Of a DNA stretch of 64,000 nt, positions 10,910-23,203 are shown piece by piece (the stretch's first letter is position 1; every line of letters begins with the position of its first letter). Below the pieces are notes generated by a model. That model was not told the DNA's origin. It saw only the letters and a list, made by a program, of their open reading frames with translations, and searched no databases. The translations under genes were made by a program, and so were the position numbers. Origin of the DNA: Paramacrobiotus metropolitanus (lineage: Eukaryota > Tardigrada > Eutardigrada > Parachela > Macrobiotidae); contig NW_026570330.1 of the NCBI RefSeq assembly GCF_019649055.1, forward strand, positions 248,001 to 312,000, given 5' to 3'.

Positions 10910-11235
10910 TTACGGCCGCGTTCTCGACAACGGCGCTCGGTCGGCATTTCCGGTTACTGGTTCTGTCGTACGCGACACTTTATTTTTTTCTTCGAACATA
11001 ACGGCCGATGTCTTAGAGGTGACTGGCAATGATTTGATCTCCGCTGGTGGTTCTTCCGTCGGTATCACTGTGCCAGGTGATGCAGGCCTCACGGCGCTGG
11101 CTGCTGTAGGAGCAATACTCACCTTCTCTAGCGTAGCTGGTACTTCCTTAGCCACTTGTAATGCAGGTTTGACGGGGCTACTGTTAGTTACTGGTGGTGT
11201 AACGGGAATCTCTACAGTCGCTGGCAAGCGTCGCT
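10910..11235 (-). CDS. possible Pro/Thr/Val-rich coding fragment
   Basis: Minus-strand frame of about 105 codons, rich in Pro, Val, Thr, Ala and Glu (for example PVTPPVTNSSPVKPALQVAK), ending SRTRP. Upstream on the same strand (11,380-11,460) lies an A-rich stretch that can encode Lys/Pro-rich peptides, and 11,466-11,708 holds an 80-codon frame. Composition resembles disordered linker or histone-H1-like tails, but stops separate the pieces. The opposite strand is also open, which weakens the case. Possibly a decayed low-complexity gene. Confidence 0.25.
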
Positions 11236-13314
11236 GATAAGTTTGTGATTACCGCCGTTTACTACCGGTGTGTGTTGCGTTACCCCGACCATTTTGTCGA
11301 CATACTAAGTCGAACAGTGCGATGTCAACTAGCCACGAAATCGCGTCAGCTGTTTGCTAAACAGCTTTAATTTTCTTAGGTCTTTTTTATTTTCTTTGGC
11401 TTCTTCAATTTCTTAGGCTCGTATAACTGGTTTCTTAGTTTTCTCAGGCCTCAAACTTAAACTGCTCACTGAGTATACTCGATTCCAGCAAAAATTGGCG
11501 AATTGTATAATCCTATAAGCGGCGCGAACGGTTTCGCCGTTAGTTTTTTTCCCACGCATTCTGCTGAGCCGCGGGGTGCGTAGCTTCTATTAACGATGTG
11601 AAGCAGCAACGCCATTTTCAGAAACAGGTCATTAAATTTTGATGAGGGAGGCTTGACCTTCTCTGTTGCCTTTAAATCCTCGGGTTGATTGAAGAGTTTC
11701 TGCTTCACACTGGAAAAAAATATGGTTTACTTGCAGTTATAACGGGTTGGGTTTACTTGCAGAATAACGAACTAATTCTGAACAAAATTTGTTCTTAAAC
11801 AATTTATTATTTAGGAAAAACCATCATTTTGAGAACTGATAACTGTTAAACCAGCTCTGGAACTTATAAATTTTTCGGCACCAGAACAGCGAAGGTATGC
11901 CCTTGAGCTAGTAGAGATTCAACAATTGTAAGGTTAATATTTAATCAACCTTCGACCGAACTGAAATGGTTAATACGGGTCAAGGGCAGATACGCAGCTG
12001 ACGACTTCTGCTCCCGCTGCATACCAGTCGCGAAATTCCTACCACACCAGTAGAGTGCGGCTAAAGCAGCGATATGGAGATGATGGAACGTCTCTACCGT
12101 TAAAGCTGTCCACAGCTTTGGCAGCATCTTGATGCCATCCGTCGCTGAACAGGTACTTTAACAGTATTTGCAGCTCTTCTCGGTTTATTTCCAATATGCT
12201 GCGCTTAGTGAAGAATACCAGCATCGCATGGCTAAACCAACCAGTCGAATCGATGTCGCTTCCGAAGAACATCAGCAGGTTCCGCCTTTACATCCCAAGG
12301 CACCTGGCGCAACGCAGGAAGATCAGCATGTGGGTAGTCGTTTCCTAATTGGTGCGCACTGCGCGCCAAGACAGGCGTTGGTGGTTGCATTGAAACCACT
12401 GCGACTGCTTCTGACACCCAGTTTCCTGGGGTTTGCCCTTGATCCAAGATGGTGATAGTTGGCGGTGTGCTAAAGTCATAGCACACTGCAATTACGTAAC
12501 CACAGTCCTTACACTTTGGACTTCCCTAGCAACCTTTGCTGGCCTTTAATTAAGGAATGTCATTTCGCGGACTTTGCCGGTTCGCGTTGTTGGCGACTTT
12601 CAGCGTCACTTTTCGGCTGAACCTTTCGCTCCCTCTTTCCATGGACTTCTGTCCGCAGGCCAGGCCATCCTCCGCTGGCAGCCTGTCGGAGCATTCACTT
12701 TCGCACTCTCTCTACTCTTTTATCTCAGGATGGACAACCACCCCCTTCTATCGAAGGGTCCTTCTTCCCTGGAAAGGCAGTTCTTTCTTCTAGCACTTCT
12801 TTTGGATGGCAATGGGAATCCATCATCCTGGTTTCTATCACGGCTATCAGTCGGCCTTGAGGTCTGCCAGTTCTGGCCTTTCCTTTTTCCAGCCTTCTTC
12901 CCAGTACAATATACTTTACAGATTACATCAGCTGTTTCGGATGGAGTCGTAAGCGCCTGTCACTTTCGCTGTGCTCGAGGTGTCGTCACTCTGATGCACA
13001 TATGCCCTCTAACACGAAGCTACTCGGCCGATGAACTTTCAGCCGGTTGTGGCAACCACACAGAATGCGAATACGATGGTTGCCTTGAAGGTATAATAAC
13101 TACTAGTGCGTCCAAGATTTGCTAAAATGCCTCCGCATTGCTCACGATCGCTGCAGGTGGCATCTTCAATCGTTTCACCTAGCCTTCCAGCTTTTTTTTC
13201 ACAGCCCTTCAGCCAACGCAGTGCTTCAACGCCAAAATAAACGCATTTCGTTTCTAGCGCAAAACTGGATGTCAACGAACGGGCAATCACGTCAACAAAT
13301 GTGACGGATTCCGG

Positions 13315-13397
13315 TAAACATGGTTAACATGAACTTAACCGTGGTTAACAACTTAAACATGGTTAACATGGAACTTAAACACGGTTAACATGAACGA
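13315..13397 (+). repeat. GGTTAACATG tandem repeat
   Basis: About three imperfect units of roughly 25 bp built on AACATGGTTAACATGAACTT. The palindrome GGTTAAC recurs in each unit. Confidence 0.75.
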
Positions 13398-13399
13398 TC

Positions 13400-14370
13400 A
13401 CCTTTTCTTTCAACTTTGCATTTTCTTTCAACTTTGCTACCCTCTTTTGGTAAGCCAACAAGATTATAACTCCACAAACCATTTTCGACAGCTGTTTGAA
13501 CGCCTATGCGTGCTTTGTTCGTGTTTTCATAGACTAAATGCCGGAATACATGCGCGTTATAATTGAATTCTGCTTACATAGACTGGAATTTGGATCATAA
13601 ACATTGGCAAGGCATTCATCCTGAATTTTCTCGAACATTCGCTCTTTTTCAAGCAGGCGATTTTTACGGGTACGTAAGTTCAAAATCGTCGGAGTTACCG
13701 CTAGCTGGCAGGTATTAACGATTCCATAAATCTGAAGTCTGTATACCCAAGATAACTTTGTACTTTTTCTAAACGTTCTTGGAGGATCTACACGCTCGCG
13801 CGGAATGACCCGTCCTGTTAAAGTCTAACATCGCGTGAAGTCAATATCGTAAAGTAATAATTACTTTTTTATTACTTTTTGTACGAGTACTACTGTACTG
13901 AATAGTTCTTGTGATGCTTGCAATCCGTTGCTAGCTGGCACAGTACATGTCCGTGAACTTCCAGTCATCAGAGGAATGGCCACTTCGCAGAAACCACTTC
14001 ATCGGAGGAATGGTCTCATAATTATAAACACAGTCGGTGGCTAAGTTCAATGTCATAATTATATTCGTACAGCGATGGCCTCTTGCTCGTGCTCATATCT
14101 CACAATATGCTTCCGCGTACGCTCACCGGCCACGCTCATACAAGCTTCTTCAAAGGAGAACTTTTCGCTCGCCTAACGGACTTTGCAGGAAAAGGCAGCG
14201 AGAGCTTCCTTCGGCTTCTGAGTCAAGGAGGATTTCTTGCCGCTGGGCGTGTTCTACCGTAGGAAGAAGGAACTTGTATACATAGGCTAGTTTGCTATAC
14301 ATGCCGTCTACTGGCAAATCCAGATATCGTTCGTATCATGTTCTTATTTAATTTTATTAATGCCTAGTAG
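13400..14370. other. gene-free stretch
   Basis: AT-rich, with only short frames (for example 14,037-14,285) that show no recognisable domain. Confidence 0.4.
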
Positions 14371-14376
14371 TGCCCC

Positions 14377-14444
14377 AGTCCCGTTTTTGACCGCGTTTTA
14401 GAAGACTGTAATGTGTTCTAGACGGCGGTCGAGAATCGGGAAAG
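14377..14444 (+). repeat. CCCG-hairpin dispersed repeat, copy 2
   Basis: Stem-loop of about 65 bp: AGTCCCGTTTTTGACCGCG at the left pairs with CGGCGGTCGAGAATCGGGA at the right, with a GAAGA...TTCTA inner stem. Homologous hairpins lie at 24,613-24,680, 31,100-31,166 and 36,206-36,272, with a degenerate one at 1855. Confidence 0.65.
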
Positions 14445-14833
14445 GTGCGATGCCGAAAGTTACAGGAGACTCAGGAGTTAATGTTCTGGTTGTTACATCA
14501 AGTTTATTGCAACCAGTTTCATGGGAATATTTTGCGAGTGAAATTATCTATTCTAAACCGTGTTTCAGTATTCTTTGAGTAGTTTCGAGAGGTATGTATT
14601 GACAGTCCAGTAAGAGGTATGTATTGACAGTATTGTACTGAAGTACAGCTTTGTGGAACATGGTACGTCAATTGTCTAGAACAGTATCACAACATAAATG
14701 CCAAACCCTTAGTTACGTGCTGCACCGAAAACTGTTCGGAAGAAATCTGCACTAGTACCTCACAAAGAAATTACATTAGGACAGTTGTTGTCTTGGCGAC
14801 CTTTGCGAGAGCAAAAGTTAAGTAATAAGTACT

Positions 14834-15270
14834 GCTTCGAATGCTGCCTTATATGGGCTCCCCTTATATTACTCTCCCTTATCTGGGCTCCCGGCTAGTT
14901 AGCAATACCGAAATGCCGAAACTTCGTATCACATTATTTTTTCATGGGGTTTTTAGTGCATTTAAGCGGGCGACGTTTAGAAAGATTTTGAATTTAGAAA
15001 GATTTTGAAGGATTTTGAATTTTAGAAAGATTTTGAATCTGTCGTTGATGCAACCTGAGCTCTTTGAAACAAACTAAATGCTACAAAAGTGCCGGCAAAA
15101 TAAGTATTTAAATAAATCAAAATTTTCAGTCAGGCATAACACTGATAACAGCTGCGAAAGTGTGACTAATAACGTAACCGCCCATGTAGAGGGTTGCTCA
15201 TCTTGCTCAGGAGCCCAGATAAGGGAGAGTAATATAAGGGGAGCCCATATAAGGCAGCATTCGAAGTACA
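14834..15270. mobile_element. fold-back / MITE-like element with about 60-bp inverted repeats
   Basis: CTTCGAATGCTGCCTTATAT at 14,834 and onward for about 60 bp recurs as the reverse complement at about 15,211-15,268, almost without mismatch. The loop of about 310 bp contains three imperfect copies of TTTAGAAAGATTTTGAA (14,978-15,040). No reading frame spans it. Near-perfect arms imply a young or conserved hairpin. I could not settle a target duplication. Confidence 0.7.
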
Positions 15271-15813
15271 TATTTCAGGCATATAAATGAACAGACAGAA
15301 CATAATCTAACAGACATACAGACATTGTAGTTTATACATGTCACATGATGTACAGAAAACAAATAATCCGCCAGTCATTCTTTATAAACAATAATTGTAC
15401 TAGTATTTTTAATATAAAGTCAGAAAAGAAACCCAGGGAAGTGGAATAAGTGGATTCAGTCTTGTACTGCACTTGTACTGCATTAACGTCTGCGGAATGC
15501 CCTGCCTAAAGTGCGGAGCTTATTAGAACACAGCCTTAAAGTGGCAATGTGAGTCTTAATTAATTCCATAAACTTGTCACAAGCTTTGGAGAAACGACAA
15601 TAATACGATTTTATCTTAATAACGGTTGTGTGCACTTGCTAACTTGCTATACTTATTTTAAGCGTCTTCGCGACTTACTGGATAATGGTACCTTGGTAAG
15701 TGAAATGAAGCTATTAAAAATTGTTATTAAGACAACGAGATTGAACTGATGCCGATAGTTGCTGCATTCAATTTAGCGAGGTACTCGGAAAAAGCGGTTG
15801 CGAACTTACAACC

Positions 15814-16125
15814 ATGCGGACTGTATTATCGTATGCTGCAGCAGATATGGACGTTTCACAGCTTAATGCTAATTACCTTATTGACTTGAACCTTCAAATT
15901 CAGAAAACGCTGGAGCACGTAGCTTCGGTAAAGGTTGTATTTATTGTATGAGCGGATTCGCTTACGGCTTCAAAGATGACCTTTACGGCTGCAGTTGCCA
16001 CACCGTTTATCCCGGTGGGTGGCGTCCCGCTTGTGCGAACGGGAACAGCAGCGTTTGCATTTGTAGTTCTTCCCCCTCGAACGACGGCTGAAATTGACCT
16101 GGTGGACGTTTTCCGGGTCGTTTGA
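15814..16125 (+). pseudogene. short coding-like frame interrupted by one TGA
   Basis: From the ATG at 15,814 the frame reads 45 protein-like codons (with DMDVSQLNANYLIDLNLQIQ) to a TGA at 15,949-15,951, then stays open in the same phase to a TGA at 16,123-16,125. The second half is hydrophobic with Pro and Thr (FIPVGGVPLVRTG). A GT lies at 15,929 and an acceptor-like CTGCAG near 15,995, but the frame does not require them. Either a gene killed by one nonsense mutation or two exons. No family recognised. Confidence 0.3.
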
Positions 16126-16160
16126 CCGTTTTGCGAGGTTTCGAATTTCGTTGCTTTTGT

Positions 16161-16583
16161 TTAGGTCAGGCGTCTCCTCAAACGCTCATATGTTCTTGCT
16201 GATGAAATGCGCATGACGCAGTCCGTCAACGAAAGCTGCGCAATATGGTCATTCACCTGGGTGTCGCTGAGGTTGCAGTAGGAAGTGCACTCAAAAATCG
16301 TCTTGAGTTTCTCCACTTTTCTGACGGATTCGGAAGAACTCTGGGCGATATGGGTATCTTGAAGGTGAAAGCAGTATAGCGCTTCTGTAGTTTTACAACG
16401 AATTCGGAACCGGAGACATCCTTTGGCTTCCTTGGACGGCATATCGCGGTAATCCTCTTGAAAGGCTTCCGCAAACCGAGTAGAAGCTGGAATTTCACGG
16501 TTGTCATTCTTATCACGAAAACAGGTGTAGTACAAGGTGCCCACACTAATTGCGACAATTATCACGACGATGCAGACTTGCAC
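16161..16583 (-). CDS. possible small membrane protein with Cys-containing ectodomain
   Basis: Minus-strand frame of 140 codons. A single hydrophobic segment (VCIVVIIVAISVGTLYYTCF) lies at the very start, followed by a polar domain with seven or eight cysteines, some in an FECTSYC-type arrangement. The frame stays open upstream of the first Met. This is the layout of a type II or signal-anchored protein. No homologue recognised, and the other minus-strand frame is also partly open, so coding status is uncertain. Confidence 0.3.
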   Translation of the reverse strand: MQVCIVVIIVAISVGTLYYTCFRDKNDNREIPASTRFAEAFQEDYRDMPSKEAKGCLRFRIRCKTTEALYCFHLQDTHIAQSSSESVRKVEKLKTIFECTSYCNLSDTQVNDHIAQLSLTDCVMRISSARTYERLRRRLT

Positions 16584-16599
16584 ATACGTATTTAGCCGC

Positions 16600-17230
16600 G
16601 CGACGAGATTGCACCACTGTCAGATCCGGCCGCTGCCTCCCGCTTGCATACGCTGAGTAGATTCTTTAGCTGTAGCATGTGCTGCAGCGTGTGCGATGAT
16701 ATCCGTATACCAGACTCTGTGGTGCAATCTCGCGTCTCTACAGTACAAGTCTTCCTTCACGCCAACTTGTCGCACCATTGAGAGTCCTCTGTGTACCTAA
16801 GCTACACAGGCGCAGGTCAAGGAGTTAACGGCGACCTTAGATTATGTACGCATCGCTATTCAATTTCCGGTCAACATTCGCGGTACGGTACACGCGTCCG
16901 ATGTAACCACGTTTTCCACATTAGCGACACTTTATCTGTGCCATAGCATTCCGCTTTCATTCCGCTTTCCGTTGCCCTTTCTTTCTACACGGAAAACGGC
17001 GTCCCCATCATCTCGCTCGTCGTCTCAATGCTCTTTCCGCTACTAAGCCGATGTTCATCACCCCACTCGCTTCCATGCGCCACTTGACACCGTTTCCTCG
17101 CTGCGCAGGCGCAGCGCCCATATCATCGTGACTGACCTTCAACGACCTCTGATGAAACAGTTAGAAACTTCGAACTATACGGCCAGTTCGAATACTATCT
17201 CCAGAAAATTTAAATTTTTGCCTATCAGTA
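16600..17230. other. gene-free stretch
   Basis: No convincing frame. The word GTGGTGCAATCTCG occurs near 16,709, echoing TTGCACCACTG near 16,610 in inverted sense. Confidence 0.35.
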
Positions 17231-17239
17231 GTCACCTTA

Positions 17240-17590
17240 CCTTGTAAGGTTTCCAATCCGCTACAAACTGTTGCCTTCATATTGTCTTCCAAGATTTGAA
17301 AAGAAAATCAACAGCGGCACAGCTGGCACAGCCGATCGTTGCCGAAGCATCAGTGTATAACTGGATCGAGTCGCACCGAGTTCAGTGTGGCTCTAAAAAT
17401 TTAGCCGTACCGTTCCATTTCGGAAGAAATTCAAGCCACCAGTCGATATCCTTTTTAAAATCATCGTCAATGCCGATTTCACATGCATTTTTACTTTTGG
17501 TTAGGGGCAATTGCGCAGTAAGTCGCCTTGTAAACAGCCGACCAACCGGTACACATTTCGATGCAGACATGAACCGCCTTCTTGAACTTG
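17240..17590 (-). pseudogene. retrotransposon reverse transcriptase / RNase H relic (DIRS/Ty3-like)
   Basis: The minus strand encodes VPVGRLFTRRLTAQLPL, then KDIDWWLEFLPKWNG, and after an in-frame TGA, LYTDASATIGCAS. The WW-FL-WNG block followed by a TDAS motif is typical of the thumb/connection and RNase H region of DIRS and related Ty3-class elements, where the Asp of TDAS is catalytic. At least two stops interrupt it and neither LTRs nor other domains remain nearby, so it is a dead fragment. Confidence 0.6.
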
Positions 17591-17689
17591 TTTGAAATGC
17601 CTAGGAGAGATCACTGATTTCCTGCTTTAACAGGAAATAATTGATCTACTTGATGACCTTGAGGGTTTCTCCACATACTTCACTTGGTC

Positions 17690-19490
17690 TCATATTCCGG
17701 TCACTTTGAGCGTACGGTTTCATATTTCGGTCACCAGGTAGTAGTTAAATTTCCTGACAAAATGAGGTTCACAGAGATCATCAGTTTTCATAAAAACGAC
17801 TTATCTTAATAAATTTGAAGTGGAAACTTATCTTAATAAATTAGAAGTAAATAAAAAAACGAAAGTGCTATGCGCCAGGAAAATTCTTGGCGCATAGTCA
17901 ACTTGCTATGCGCCACGAAATTTCCCGCAAAATTAAAATTTGATTGTTTTTAAGTTGTGAATATCACTTTACGCAGTCTAAATGTAACCAGCACGTCTGA
18001 TTGCGATTACAGTCCGTTTCTTTATCACTGCTTCGAAAATCGCTTTTTAATACAGTCACCAACGGTGCTGGTAGGAAGTTCATACACTGTATCAGCTAAT
18101 GTTTAGATCATATGCGCGGTAATTTCAGATGTTAAAATTGTACTTCACATCCTTAATACGGCATATCGTTATGTTCGTCAAGATGGACTTTCTGCGGGAC
18201 GTTTCTGTGCCTTCAGTTGCAACGATCTCTTTGGCGGAAACACACCTCTAATTTTTTGCGGCTCGGTCTTTGCGGTATTATTCATGCCTCGTTTTTCAAC
18301 ATTTCTGTTGCAGTAATTTGTTTTAGCCAGTCTCAGTTACAGTAAACTCTTTGGCATAATTCGCGCTTTCAATGTTTGCACATTTTGAGAGGACATTGTC
18401 AGTCGACGCAAAACGGTGTTGCACATAACCCACAATTAATATTGAAACGAGTCACTTGTTGCGAGACGGAATGACACTCAGTGTGCATTTCATTTCCTTC
18501 ACGGCACAGTACCCAGGTTTACAGCTTACATAGAAGTGACCTTTATGACGGAATGAATTGCTTCGCCACTGGTGTAACAGGACAGTCCAGAGGTTTTTTG
18601 GGCGGGGCTTCGGCACTTCCCTTGGGCGGTGAATGCAGTCGTACTGGATGAAATAACATTTGTTCCTTTTTTAAACTTATCTTGCTTTCAAAAAAAGCAC
18701 CGACGCGACGCTCATTTACAAACATTTGATGCATCTGCTTTATATGCACGCCTTCATGTAATTTTTAAGCTGCTCTTTAACACTATCTCCCATTGTAGTG
18801 AGATATGAGTAGCACAAAATAAATGAGGAACTAAGAACAAATCTTTGGTGTTGAAGTAAGAAAATCGTATACGAATTTTTTTCGGTTTTCAGAACACCTG
18901 AAATACCACTGTGCTACTAGTACAATTTTGAAAACACAAGTGTTACCGATACTCCAGTTCTTAGTTTTTTCGTAAACATTGAGTTCTTGGAAAGCGTAGT
19001 TTGTACTTTTCGTAATGAATCTCATGTTTTACTATGCTGGAATGTTAAAAGTGCATTCACAAATTGACAGTATCGGGTTAATAACAACTTGAACGATAAA
19101 TATAGATTTTTGGCGGCGAATTTCCGGGCGCAAAGCAAAACGACTATGCGCCAGAAATTTTTCCTGGCGCATAGCAAATTGACTATGCGCCATGAAATTT
19201 CCTGGCGCATAGAAGTGACCATAAAAAAAACAGCATAAAAAACACAAAAATCAACAGAAATTCTAACCGGGTGAGACGCAAAAATTGGGCTTTTGACGTC
19301 TACAAATTTCTACAAATAAAATTTGAAATTAGTATTTGAAGATTACAATAATATCGTTTTAAAAAAATCGAGTTTAAGTTGTTCGATCAACACCTATTCA
19401 TGTCGTGCGCACTGCGCTACGTGTTCGGTCGTATCAGTGACCGGTGACCGAAATATGAAACCATACACTCAAGGCGACATCCTTGCCAAA
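17690..19490. mobile_element. 1.8-kb TIR element with hairpin-bearing subterminal repeats
   Basis: Two pairs of inverted repeats appear in the same nested order at both ends. The outer pair is GTTTCATATTTCGGTCACC (about 17,718) against GGTGACCGAAATATGAAAC (about 19,442). The inner pair is a double hairpin built on CTATGCGCC...GGCGCATAG at 17,868-17,916 and 19,143-19,212. The roughly 1.2-kb interior has no transposase that I recognise, so this looks like a non-autonomous DNA transposon. Exact ends and target duplication are not resolved. Confidence 0.5.
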
Positions 19491-19529
19491 AGTGGTGACG
19501 AATTTAGAACTTGTATACTTCGCTTGGTG

Positions 19530-20135
19530 TCAGATTCCGGTAGATTGGGCGTGACCGTTTGGCCGGCACATGGAGTCCATTATTCCAACACACGTTTGTG
19601 TTACACGAGACGCTATAAGACTAATAAGGTCCAGCTTTGACGATGATTTCCTGAAAGAGAATACCGCAAACCAGTCCGACAGATCTTGAAGTTTGATTTC
19701 GCCAACTGCGTCTGCTGCCTCTGCCACCGGCAGAGGCTCCCCGGCGTGAACTGCAGCCTCCACCACCGGAGCTTGTAATGGCTGGCTGGCCTCATTAGGT
19801 GGCTCAAATGGAGCGGTTGGTGATGGAGATGTGTCACGCCAGTTCGCGGTGCTGCCTTGGTGGCAGTATTTCTGAATTCGGCCAATCTGGCCACAACGGT
19901 AGCGCAGTCGCGGTGTACGCTGCCGGAAGTACGGGTGGCTTCTGCTGGTGCCACGGTTGAACATAACAGTTCGCGCGTTTACATGATAAGTGGACCGCAT
20001 AATTGCTTCCGGTTTAATTACTAGATTCCAACCGAAAATATTGACAAATGAAATTGTTTGCTGTCCCATAACTGTAGTTTTTCTTAAAATTCTTGAACTT
20101 AAAGCATTCTTTAGCAACCAAGTTAGCATATGCAC
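19530..20135 (-). pseudogene. retroelement gag-like fragment with a degenerate zinc knuckle
   Basis: The minus-strand frame contains RYRCGQIGRIQKYCHQG, which matches a CCHC knuckle except that the first Cys and the His have become Arg. A basic stretch precedes it and a Pro/Ala/Glu-rich tail follows. The frame is 201 codons and open, but the missing zinc ligands suggest a decayed gag. It overlaps the right end of the 17.7-19.5 kb element. Confidence 0.35.
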
Positions 20136-20279
20136 ATGATGCTAAACGACTGTACAATAAACTACATAATTCACTGTTCAAACGATGGGATTCGCACGTT
20201 GGTTACTTGTGTTACCTTGGTCTGTGACCTTGGGACGGAAATACGATACGGAATGACGGAGGTGAAATCGAGGCACCTT

Positions 20280-20440
20280 CTGACAATATTCATATAATTT
20301 TTCATATTCATATAATTAAAAAATATTAATATGATAGTAATATCATAAGTATTTATTAAAATAAAAAAAATTAATCATACTAATAAATATATCATAATTA
20401 TATCGTATTTATTAGTATCCCTATATATTTACTTCCATCG
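20280..20440. repeat. AT-rich low-complexity block
   Basis: Almost pure A and T with repeated ATTAATATGATA-like words. It is followed abruptly by a GC-rich block (20,440-20,660) that may be a fragment of a different repeat; I see no coding frame in that block. Confidence 0.6.
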
Positions 20441-21027
20441 GGATGGAAGCCCTAGCTTAAGGGTGAAGTACTCGATGCCCTGGCCGTATATACGTGGTGC
20501 CAGAAGTTCCTAGGGAAATTGCCACGGGTCTGGATGCAGGGACTGATCAGGCGGGCAATGGTCGGGTGACCGTTGCGGGGCCTTGGGATTCCACGCGCCA
20601 GAATCGGGCGGGGGTCGCTTCGTAGTAGGCGGATTCTTCCAGCATCTTAATTAGGAAGAGAATGATGGCCCTTGAGCCTCAACTTCCGCTGCAGCAGTTC
20701 TATTGTGACCGGATCTAACGACACAATTCGTAATAAATGCCTATAAGAGATCTCATCCTTCTGGCCAATTGTTAAGTATTCGAGAAAATATTTTCGAATT
20801 TGCTTCTACCTTGCCGGCAGACAGTTCAGCTGTCTCTGCTTGTCAGCAAAATATGGCAGCTGCAACTAAGAACAGTTTCCTGTTAAGGGATTTAGCCCGT
20901 ATATAGCACTAAATTCGTGTACATTGACGGGAATATTCGCTTCCGCGCACTTGCAAACACTTTTTTGGGTTGCTTTCTGACATTGTATAGCCAATTGGTT
21001 TGTATACATAGACGTGAAATCCGATTT

Positions 21028-21422
21028 CGCGCGCAACATCCGGTTGCGGAGTTATGAGGGTAACAAAAATCCCAAAAAGTTTAAATGCATTCAGGTGTAC
21101 CAAAAGTCTCATTATGGACCGATCATTTTCAAATTTTGCACATAAATGCACACTGATCCAGATTGTTCTTACACGTATCAAGATTTTCACGATTTTTTTT
21201 AAATTCTAAAATGGATTTTAAAATTTTTGAAATTCATTTGAAAATTTGAAAAGCATGCTAGAACAGTGAATCGGTGTAAGAACAATCTTCATGGTTATGC
21301 GCATTTACGGGCAAAATTTGAAGGAGATCGGTTCATAATGAGACTTTCGGTACATCGGCACGCATTTAAACTTTTTAGAATTTTGTTACCCTCATAACTT
21401 CGCAACCGGATGTTGCGCGCGC
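21028..21422. repeat. inverted repeat, arms about 165-175 bp
   Basis: GCGCAACATCCGGTTGCG with the following 150 bases (21,028-21,200) recurs as a diverged reverse complement at 21,260-21,422, ending CAACCGGATGTTGCGCGC. The centre is AT-rich. Mismatches are scattered and frequent, so the fold-back is old. No protein is encoded; it may be a MITE or a local inverted duplication. Confidence 0.75.
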
Positions 21423-21599
21423 CTATCTTTTTGTATCATTCATGTTTTCAATTTTATTCTGCTGAGCATCAGTATGCGGGTATAATCACACTAATGCGAA
21501 TTCAAGCACAGAAATATTTTTTTTCGTTTAAAAATTGCGGCTACGGAATTTAAACTGGTGACCTTTAAGACTGGTAGGCTGTACTTATGGTTAGGTTAA

Positions 21600-22850
21600 C
21601 ATGAACATTCCGTGCACGATTAGGGTGCAATAAGCACGGCTGAACCGAGCTGCGAGCGGATCGAAAGTTCGTCTCAATCTAATTCTTACTAGTACATTGG
21701 TAATCGTATCGAAATATATTCAACTGTAATCACACTGTAATCACACTGATCGTATGTTAACTGCAACCAACGGTCCTCATATTCATTACACAGAATTCCT
21801 TTAAATAAAACTTATTTAATGGGCAACAGCCAATCCACATATCGGTATGCTTCCGCAGGTTTACACGAATTAAAATGATTCCTTTAAATTCCTATGTATG
21901 CGGAACTTGATACGTCAGGTTAACTGCATTACATTATAGTAATATTATAATACAGTAATATTATGTACTTTATGAGCAGAGTTTATAATATTGCATGCCA
22001 CCTCGCAAGCATGTGGAAGTACAGATGCTGTGCAAACTGTACAGTAGCTCATACGGGCGTCGAAGTCGTCTTGGCAACAATGTGATTGTGCTGTCTCCAA
22101 GTACGGGCTAATACTTTAATAAGTATTACCGTTTTACGACTAGTACAAGATAACTAAATGAGAAGTACAACATCTAAAGACACAGCAACAGGAAATAACG
22201 CACAGTTGCTAAGTCATCGTTTGTATCGTGACTTTCACGATATGCCAATAATCTCGTGATATGCAAATATACCACAGTGATCGATGACGAAAGTTATTCA
22301 TCACCGAGTTTTAGAGTACGCCGCATATTTTCGCAAAGCTTTGAAGTCAGAGAACATGAGTCTTAACTAAACCCATTTGGCGGGTGACTGTCCAGCGCAA
22401 GAACTTTTGATAAAGCAGCCGGTGCACATTCAAAGTTGTTTTTATCTCAGATGTGGCTGTTTGGTTTGACAGAGACGGGAATTATGAAAAACGAGCATCG
22501 ACCTTTTTTTAATGGAGATGGTGAAGGTTCTTTACGCTGCGCGTGTCCTGGCGATATGTTATTGCTGTATCAGTTGCTGGAAAAGCAAAGTGGAACGGTT
22601 TTATCGTAGAAAATGTTGTGTTGCATTTGCCGCCCAGAGCAAACAAGCATTCCCAACATTTTACCGATTCTCTGGATAGCGGTAAGCTGAATACAACGAT
22701 ATAAAAATTTTTCTATCAAAAAATGTTTTCTGATGGGTTGGTAAAAAGACGGCGGGTTTGATGCAGAACAGGTGCACTGGTGTATGTTAACGGTTGTAGG
22801 CAACACTAGAGTTTTTTAAATCCTATTATATTATTATTATATTTTTATCT
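21600..22850. other. gene-free stretch
   Basis: No reading frame of note. TAATATTAT-type words cluster at 21,945-21,970. GTCGTCTTGGCAACAA near 22,065 echoes the GTCGCCTTGGCAAC word of the 24-36 kb repeats. Confidence 0.35.
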
Positions 22851-22857
22851 GTTTATG

Positions 22858-23000
22858 GGTGTGGCTATTCCCACCACCTCGGACTACCCTTTGGCTATTC
22901 TTACCACCTTCCACCACCTTTTTGTTTTGGCTGTTCACACTACCTTTTAAAAATGAACTCTAACGCCACCTTTGACTGTTGCCACCATCTTCGCACACGT
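22858..23000 (+). repeat. degenerate TTTGGCTRTTCYYACCACC array
   Basis: Four to five imperfect units read GGCTATTCCCACCACC, GGCTATTCTTACCACC, GGCTGTTCACACTACC and GACTGTTGCCACCATC. Confidence 0.65.
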
Positions 23001-23170
23001 CGTTTACAGATAAAAGACCGCGTTTTTAGATTTTCATAGCGTTGCTGTTAGCGGCTCTTTTTCCTAAAGACTGAGGTCACCATCGGCCAGAAAAGTATTA
23101 AGACGCATTTTCTCCGTGGTGCAACTATTCGCCACATTGTTTTCGCATCTTTTTATTATTCAATTTTGCT

Positions 23171-23203
23171 TTTTTGTGTGTGAGCGCAGCTCACACACAA
23201 AAA
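23171..23203. repeat. perfect 15-bp stem-loop
   Basis: TTTTTGTGTGTGAGC and GCTCACACACAAAAA are exact reverse complements around a 3-base loop. Confidence 0.85.

Noticed and set aside
11945-12486. Three overlapping minus-strand frames of 60-84 codons that look partly protein-like
   Set aside because: No consistent phase, no recognisable motif and comparable opposite-strand frames; not strong enough to list as a gene.
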